From the NCBI GenBank assembly GCA_036346405.1, contig CM070561.1, positions 35,381,958-35,445,957 on the forward strand: 64,000 bases of DNA. Direction: 5' to 3'. This document shows positions 57,248-64,000 of this stretch, in pieces. The position numbers were made by a program, and so were the translations under genes. A model generated the notes under the pieces. It did no database searches. It saw nothing but the letters and a program-made list of their open reading frames with translations, and was not told where the DNA came from. Source of the stretch: Phyllostachys edulis. Its lineage: Eukaryota > Streptophyta > Magnoliopsida > Poales > Poaceae. Each line of letters starts with the position of its first letter. Within the stretch, counting starts at the first letter, position 1.

Positions 57248-58076
57248 CACTACTACAAAAAAGGCTAATACTGGACGCCTCATCACAAACGGTTGACCAA
57301 AACCATCTATATTAAACACAATCACAAACGGTTTTGGTTAGCGACCGTCTGTGTTACTTTCTGTGCTAAAAACTGTCGGTGAAGAGGTAATATCACAGAT
57401 GGTTCATATTAAAAACCGTCTGTGATATTACCGAATATCACAGACGGTTCTTGTTCAGAATCATCTGTGAAGTATCACAGACGGTTTTTAATATGAACCG
57501 TCTGACTTCCCGCCCTCTTCACAGACGGTTTGTATTAAAAACCGTCTTTGATAATCTCATTTATTGCAGACCCGCAAACTGTGATAATCTCATTTATTGC
57601 AAACCCGACCCTCACAAATCGATGTGTCTTAAATTCCTGCTCTGTTCTCGCTACTGTCGCTGGAGGTGGGGCTTTGAGGCAATTTGGTGAAAGGAGACCG
57701 CGCGGATTTGGTAATTTGGTCTTAACTATCAATGGTTAGTACATAATTAATTTGTTCATTGCATTATATTTTAGATATAGCTTGGGAAAGAGAGAATTGA
57801 AGATGGTTTAGATCGGTAAAGAGAGAATTGAAGATGGTTTAGATCTAGCTTTTTGTGTTGTTTTGCAAGTGTATGTTGCATGGCTTCTTGCCATCTAAAG
57901 TTGGGTATGGGCTATCTATAATGTGTTTGTGATGAACCACCAGCCCCTAGGGTGCATCGGTGTTTTTCCAGTTCATTAGAAATACATATTTCAAATGACA
58001 TATCAAAAGTTGCATCTATAGTATACTAATTAATTAATTCAATATTTAACACCAAATTGTTATATGCCTCGCATAG

Positions 58077-61000
58077 ATGGACCGAAGCTGGATGTACGCT
58101 GGCAACTATGTGAGTGAAAAGTACATTAATGGCGTGTCTGCTTTTACAAGAGCTGCCGAGGAGGATATGTTAAATAAGGGGTGGAATATATGTACTGTCC
58201 ATGCATTGACTGCGAGAATCTAAAGATGTTTAAGAACCGAGCACAGATCGAAGCACATTTGATTCGAAGGGGTTTCAAAAAGGGCTATACATGTTGGACT
58301 AGTCACGGTGAAGAGCAGATTATACAGGAAGGTAGTAATAACGACATAGCCGACGAAGTCAACGATATGCCACCGGATGATGTCGATTGTGGTTTCGATT
58401 CGGATAGGCTGCACGATAACTATCTAGATCAGTTGCTTCACGATGCAGGAGAGAACTTTGATGAGAGGGAGTATGTTAAATTCCAGGGCTTGATGGAGGA
58501 CTCGGAGAAACCTTTGTTCCCAGGCTGCAAGCCGGAATACACAAGGTTGTTATCCGTGCTTGAACTGTGAAAATTGAAGGCAAACAATGGTTGGTCCGAC
58601 AAGAGTTTCACGACGCTGTTAGGTCTCCTAGTGGACATGCTTCCGGAGGGAAACGAGTTGCCCAAAACCACCTACAGTGCCAAGAAGGTTCTTTGTCCAT
58701 TGGGAATGGAAGTAAAAAGAATATATGCATGTCCGAACGACTGTATCCTCTACCGTAATGAGTATGCAAGCATGCATGTACATGTTCGATGTGCAATGCA
58801 TCCCGATACAAGCGTAAGAATCAATCAGATGACGGAGAGGGAATCGAGGTAAAGAAAGGACCTCCTGCTAAGGTGGCATGGTATCTTCCTGTAATTCCCT
58901 GTTTGAAGCGGTTTTTTGTGAACCCAAAGGATGCAAAACTGCTGCATTGGTACTCGGAGGAGCGTAAGAATGATGAAAAGCTAAGACATCCTGCTGATTC
59001 TACCTGGTGGAGAAACATCGATAGGAGGTTTGCAGACTTTGGTGCGGAACCGATGAATATAAGGTTTGGATTGAGTACAAATGGAATGAATCATTTCGGT
59101 AACATGAGCAACCGACATAGCACTTGGCACATGACTCTCTATATCTACAACCTTCTTCCTTGGTTGTGTATGAAGCGGAAGTATATTTTGCTGTCGATAC
59201 TTGTCCAAGGGCCGAAGCAACCTGGGAATGATATTGATATGTACCTAGCACCATAGATGGAAGATCTAAAAATACTGTGGATTGAAGGGGTACAGGTATG
59301 AGATGTGTACAAACGAGAAAACTTCACTTTACACTCCTTATTGTTCTACACCATAAATGATTATCCTGTCCTTGCCAACCTGTCCGGCCAGAATACAAAA
59401 GGGGCCAAAGCCTATACTCACTGCTTAGATGATACCGAGAGTGTGTGGCTGAAGCACTCGCACAAAACCGTGTACATGCGTCACTGTAGGTTCCTTCAGA
59501 GGGCTCACCCATACCGCAGGATGAAGAAACAATTCGACGGAGAGAAGGAGGACAGTTCAGCTCCAAGGCATTTAAGCGGAAAAGAGGTCTATGACATGGT
59601 TAAAGATTTAGATATTGTGCTCAGAAAGGGACGCAAATCGAGGACCCGTGAGAAGAACATATGGAAGAAGAGAGCAATATTTTAGGACTTACCTTATTGG
59701 GAGCACCTAGAAGTTCGCCACCGCATCGACGTCATGCATGTAGAGAAGAATGTATGTGACAGCTTGATTGGTATCTTACTAAACATTCGTGACAAAAACA
59801 AAGGATGGTGCCAACGCACGGCTTGACTTAGTTGATATGGACATCAGACCTGAGTTAGCACCGACAAAGACCGATAAAGGACGAACGTACCTCCCCCTGC
59901 TTGTTACACTCTGTCCAAGACCGAGAGAACTGAACTATGCTAGTGCTTGCATGGTGTGAAAGTTCCGTCCGGTTACTCCGCCAACATGAAGAAACTTGTT
60001 TCGATGGAAAATTTGAAGTTAATTGGCATGAAGTTTCATGATTGTCATGTGCCGATAACACAAATGCTTCCTGTTGCAATTAGAAGTATTTTACCGATCA
60101 AGGTCCGAGAGACAATCATAAGGTTGTGTTAACACAATTGCTCAGAAGGTCATCGATCCCGAAGGACTAGATGCTCTGCAGGACGAGGTGGTGACGACTC
60201 TATGTGATCTTGAGATGTATTTCCCTCCGTCGTTTTTCGATATCATAGTCCATCTCATTGTTCACATTGTGAGGGAGATAAAGATGTGCGGGCCCGTGTT
60301 CCTACGTAGCATGTACCCGTTCGAGAGGTTCATGGGAATTCTCAAGTCCTATGTACGGAATCGATCTCAGCCGGAGGGCAGCATCGTCGAAGGTTATGCA
60401 ACCAAAGAGGTCATTAAGTTCTGCATCGATTACATGGCTCAGGTCGAACCGATAGGTGTGCCTCGATCTCGCCATGAGGGGAGGCTTGAGGGCATCAGGA
60501 CCATCGGAAGAAAAGCAATCACTCCAGATATGGATGCATATGCTCAAGCCCATTTCACAGTCTTGCAACACATGACTGAAGTGTTCCCATATATTGACCA
60601 GCACAAGGACGTACTTTGGCAACAGAATCTGGAGCGGCCGGATGTTTGGATCACGAGACAACACAATAGTCGGTTCAACCAATGGTTGAAGGAGCGACTC
60701 GCTAGGAGCTCGTCAAGTGATATGCTGACATGGTTGGCAAAAGGACCAACATTTACAGTTGTGACATGGTAAGGATACGACATAAATGGGTACACATTCT
60801 ATACGCAGGCTCAGGATATAAAAAGCACAAACCAGAATAGCGGTGTCCGCATAGATGCGTTCAGTACCGATGGGCTGAGGAGCTCCTACTATGCGCTCAT
60901 AGAGGAGATATGGGAGGTCGACTACGTGCTTTTCAAGATCCCCTTGTTTCGGTGCCGTTGAGTTCATCTCCCACAGGTGAAGGTCGGTAAGTACGGCGTC

Positions 61001-61288
61001 ATTACCGTAGACCTCAAACGTGTCGGATACAAAGACGAACCATTCGTACTCGCTAACCAAGTTATTCAAGTCTTCTATGTAACCGACCAGGCAAATAAGA
61101 AGCGCCACGTAGTTCGTCATGGAAAAAGGTGGATTGTCGGAGTTGAGAATGTAGTGGACAAGGAAGAATACAATCAATTTGACGAGTTGCCTCCTTTTGG
61201 AAACGGCATAAGGGTCGAGGAAGAACAACGTGACGAAACTAGCTACATACGCGTCGATCATCATGAAGGGCTAATTTTTAAAAATTGA
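58077..61288 (+). pseudogene. CACTA TNP2-family transposase, multiply disrupted
   Basis: It starts with the transposase-associated domain (MDRSWMYAGNYVSEKYINGV), frameshifts near 58170 and continues with CPCIDCENLKMFKNRAQIEA. The TNP2 core runs from about 58570 to 59830 (LPKTTYSAKKVLCPLGMEVK, WWRNIDRRFADFGAEPMNIR, FGLSTNGMNHFGNMS). The DUF4218-like segment is at 60188-60770 (LEMYFPPSFFDIIVHLIVHI, MYPFERFMGILKSYVRNRSQ). The DUF4216-like segment is at 60977-61288 (VLANQVIQVFYVTD). Several in-frame stops (58568, 59254, 59683) and frame changes make it inactive. The family's protein binds and cuts CACTA ends. Confidence 0.9.
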
Positions 61289-61489
61289 ACAATGTGTGTA
61301 TATGTGTTCTAAATGTTTAATTTTAGTTCCTTTGAGTTAATTGATTTGTACTGTGAAATGGATGTGCTTTGTTTCTGAAATGAATGTGAATTAGATGTAT
61401 ACATGTACTTGTTGTGTTTCTGCTTGTTTCAGAGGGCATGGTTAGCATTTCCTGAGGCTAGCCAATAAACAGAATTAGATTTACCAATA

Positions 61490-61720
61490 CAAAAGAATAT
61501 CACAGCCGATTTCATCTACAAACCGTCTGTGATACACAATATATCACAGACGGTTATTTATTGGAACCGTCTGTGATACACAATCTATCACAAATGGTTA
61601 TTTATTGGAACCATCTGTGATACACAATCTATCACAGATGATTATTTATTGGATCCGTCTTTTATATTATCATCCATCACAGACGGTTCTACTTTAGTAC
61701 CGTCTGTGATGTCCAATCCT
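61490..61720 (+). repeat. CACTA inner subterminal-type repeat array
   Basis: Several units of TATCACAGACGGTTATTTAT and GGAACCGTCTGTGATACACA alternate, making a run of inverted pairs. The motif matches the arrays at 520-960 and 57290-57550. Confidence 0.9.
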
Positions 61721-61739
61721 ATTTATATTTGGACTCTAG

Positions 61740-62098
61740 GGTTTGCCCGCTTCCCCCACTCAAACGATTAAGTTTCTCAACTCTCTCAACTCTCCATCCT
61801 CCCTCGGGCCCGTCGCCGCCTCCTCCTCGAGCCCGTCGCCGCCGTTCTCGACGCCACCTCCTCCTCGAGCCCAGCACGCCTCCTCCTGTGAGCCCTCCTC
61901 CCCGAGCATGAGCACGTGTTGCCTCCTCCTCCCCTGAGCCTGTGTCGTCTCCTCCTCCCCCGAGCCCGGCACACCTCCCCTTCAACGCCGCCCTGCTGCT
62001 CCGGTACTGCTCCCTACTCGTCCTTCTCCTCGACGCCCAAAGGTAACCGATGCCGAGTTGCTGACCCCGATGCCCCTTTATCACGCCGCGAGTAAGCA
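61740..62098. other. GC-rich stretch after the CACTA repeats
   Basis: It is rich in CTCCTCCTC and CGCCGCC, open in several frames with Pro/Arg/Ser-rich low-complexity translations. It could be the first exon of a second transposon gene or captured host sequence. I see no family signature. Confidence 0.4.
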
Positions 62099-62748
62099 AC
62101 CCCCGGGACCCACTGTACAAACTGGACTAGTCCCACGATCAGTCGCTAGTTCGCACAGTTCAACAACGATGTGATCACAGCCATACAACCAAAATATAGA
62201 TGAAGCAAACAAATTAACCAAAATAACAACAAAAGACCTTATAGTCAAGCTTTTTACAGAGGTCTGCCACACAGGGCTACAACAAAGAGCTCACAGCGAA
62301 CACAAAAGAACACGTGGAGGTCATTCGACATGCCCACAGGCAATCGAGTGGAGGACATCCTAGCACGCGAAGTCTTCAAAGACCTCCTCTTCAAAGAGGT
62401 CGGAGCTCCCTGAGAGGTCTTCTTCAGCTGCTGATCAACCAGAGGGTACAAAGCCGTGAGTACTTTGAATGTACTCAGCAAGTCGTAGTGAAATGTATGC
62501 AAATAATATTCATGCAAATCTCAACAAGGACAACTCTATGGTTACTTTGCAGAAAGCAATATTGACATGAAATACAATTCATAGATTGCAAAGCACAAGT
62601 TGGAAAGAGTAGTACATAAATAAACAAGTTCTTTGAAAACAGCTCGTGGCCACCCTGGTCACTTCCCAGACCACTCACGACCACCCTGGTCATGAGCCAG
62701 ACCACTCAACAAGTTTTGAGAAAGTCTACCCCTTGTGTGAAATCACCA

Positions 62749-62825
62749 GGCATGTCTATAACCAGGGACACAGCTATTCGAATAGATTTACACTCTGAAG
62801 AGGTTGTACAGCTTTACCCACAAGA
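62749..62825 (-). repeat. Conserved LTR core, copy 5 of 5
   Basis: It reads CATGTCTATAACCAGGGACA, CTATTCGAATAG and GTTGTACAGCTTTACCCACA in the same order as the other four copies. Confidence 0.8.
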
Positions 62826-63779
62826 CACGATCTCTCTAGTTTGTCTGGCACCCGTCGATGCTCCTGCTCACTTCCTTGGATAAGCAGGCTAGAGCACGTG
62901 ACAAGGCCTTTACAAAGCTCTGTTTTTGGCTCGATTCTGCCCGCTAAGGTTTCGCCATTCTAGACCCCCTCTTGTGCCATGTGATTCATCCAAAACTCAG
63001 AGATCACGCCACCATGATAGAACCAAACCAAAACATTACGAATTAATCGGCCAGGTCCACCCCAGTATGGACTTATGGTTACACGGTATGGCCCGAATCA
63101 ATGGCTTACAAGGTTAAGTCCTTAGTGGTTGCTCAGAAGAGACCTCCTCATCCCAGTGTGCTTCCTGCGCCCCCTTTACTGCACAATCACTCGCCCGAGC
63201 AAAAATATTTTAGGCTCACCCGACCAAAAGAGCACCCTAGTCATGACACAACAAATTTTATTAGCGGCCACACAGGCTAGGGCAACGCATGCCAAGACAA
63301 CACATGCCAAGACAATACAATGCCACAATTCCATAATCTCTTAGTCAAATTTAACATATTTGAGACAAGTGATTGAGAGACAGCGCATAACTAAGCAGGT
63401 CTAAGCAATATACGCACCCATGTTGGTTATCTCAAAGAGGTCCAACTAAGAATACCCAACCTATGGTGGTCCAACGGTACATGTCAACATATCAATCACA
63501 AGTGTCCAAGGAGTCTTACTGCTAAGCAGGGGTTTAGCTACTTCCCAAAACCATTTTTATACAAATAGCCATGCATGTTGATATAAAACACAGTAATTTT
63601 GCAAACTAGGTTCAACATGATCAAAGTTCTACGACTTGCCTTCGACGTAGAGCTGAGGTTCTTCGTTAGAGGTCGCCGGGTCCACGAACTCTTCAGTGAA
63701 ACCAGAATCTACACAGACGAAAAAGAGCCAAATAAATATAACGAATTCAAATAAAAACCAAAACGGCCAAATAAGAACC

Positions 63780-64000
63780 AAAAGAGAAACACTGAAACAG
63801 AGACGAACTCTCGGGAGGACGTCCTGAGGAGGAGGTCCACAGGAGGTCCAAAGGAGGAGGTCCTGAGGAGGAGGTCCAAAGGACGAGGTCCAAAGGAGGA
63901 GGTCTACAGGAGGATATGACTACCCACGTGGACGTACAAGGATACAACTACACAACGTGGTTGTAAAGAGATACAACCACGCAACGTGGTCATGAGAGCG
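63780..64000. repeat. Minisatellites in the terminal LTR
   Basis: Units of 11-17 bp around GGAGGAGGTCCAAAG run from 63810 to 63910. About 33-bp units around GATACAACCACGCAACGTGG then run to the window end. They occupy the same relative place, just after the landmark with TGACTTGCCTT/CGACTTGCCTT, as the unrelated minisatellites at 43030. Confidence 0.85.

Larger units (their letters stand above)
57248..62098 (+). mobile_element. CACTA (En/Spm) transposon with TNP2-type transposase, right end not in window
   Basis: The left end CACTACTACAAAAAAGG is followed at 57290-57550 by an array of ATCACAGACGGTT-type motifs in both orientations. A transposase pseudogene fills 58077-61288. A second array of the same motifs lies at 61490-61720. 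No closing terminal repeat follows it. Instead a GC-rich stretch with open frames (61740-62098) is cut by an LTR. The element may continue beyond that LTR, outside the window. It shares its terminal sequence with the CACTA end at 976. Confidence 0.88.
62099..64000 (-). mobile_element. LTR of the gypsy superfamily interrupting the CACTA, running off the window
   Basis: From about 62099 (CCCCCGGGACCC, with the usual TGT apparently lost or mutated) it follows the landmark order of the other LTRs: GGACTAGTCCCACGATCAGT, AAGCCGTGAGTAC, the conserved core at 62749-62825, CGACTTGCCTT and a minisatellite at 63780 on. The inner end and any coding region lie outside the window. Confidence 0.8.

Noticed and set aside
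976..57248. The two CACTA ends as the two termini of one giant element
   Set aside because: The terminal repeats point away from each other (one body lies left of 976, the other right of 57248), so they belong to different elements of one family.
1..64000. tRNA, rRNA or other structured RNA genes
   Set aside because: I looked for tRNA-like A and B boxes and rRNA-like stretches and saw none beyond the tRNA-complementary primer-binding sites; a covariance-model scan would be needed to be sure.

Overview
This window is nuclear DNA from a grass (Poaceae), probably rice-like. The evidence is two intron-rich plant genes whose exon junctions can be read directly, a dense load of grass-type LTR retrotransposons and CACTA, Mutator, PIF/Harbinger and hAT-like DNA elements, and many solo LTRs. 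There is no sign of bacterial, organellar or viral-genome organisation. From memory, rice carries a CYP735A gene near a RAD23 gene on both chromosome 8 and chromosome 9 (a duplicated block). That fits this window but was not checked.

Only two genes look intact. CYP735A (cytokinin trans-hydroxylase, 5 exons, 523 aa, minus strand, 11305-13643) keeps every P450 hallmark. RAD23 (UBL-XPC-binding-UBA proteasome shuttle, 11 coding exons, 387 aa, plus strand, 47993-52447) is also complete. About 34 kb of mostly retrotransposon DNA separates them.

Layout. 1-976: end of a CACTA element lying to the left, with a partial ORF. 978-4150: repeat fragments. 5466-8399: a long-TIR Mutator-like non-autonomous element split by a solo LTR (5960-8211, perfect CCGGT duplication). 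9332-9635: a PIF/Harbinger MITE. 11305-13770: CYP735A and its TATA box. 15006-21036: Ty1/copia element 1 (GCAAA duplication). 21952-27310: Ty1/copia element 2 (CGTAC duplication). 28479-45127: a Ty3/gypsy chromovirus (CTAGC duplication) that has itself been hit by a solo LTR between RNase H and integrase (33087-34834). Its 5' LTR holds a different LTR (38652-44346), which holds a further solo LTR (40680-42713). 45144-46326: a hAT-like element containing a Mutator foldback (45706-46074, 9-bp duplication). 47760-52650: RAD23. 53340-54970: a broken plant-mobile-domain gene. 54971-64000: a stack in which an LTR interrupts that gene, a CACTA element (57248 on) interrupts the LTR, and another LTR (about 62099 on) interrupts the CACTA and runs off the window.

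I found no undescribed enzymatic or defence system. The points most worth a second look are repeat biology: palindrome arrays whose core sequence differs between LTR copies, a conserved roughly 75-bp core shared by five otherwise diverged LTR segments, an LTR inside an LTR without a target duplication, and a decayed duplicate exon in RAD23.
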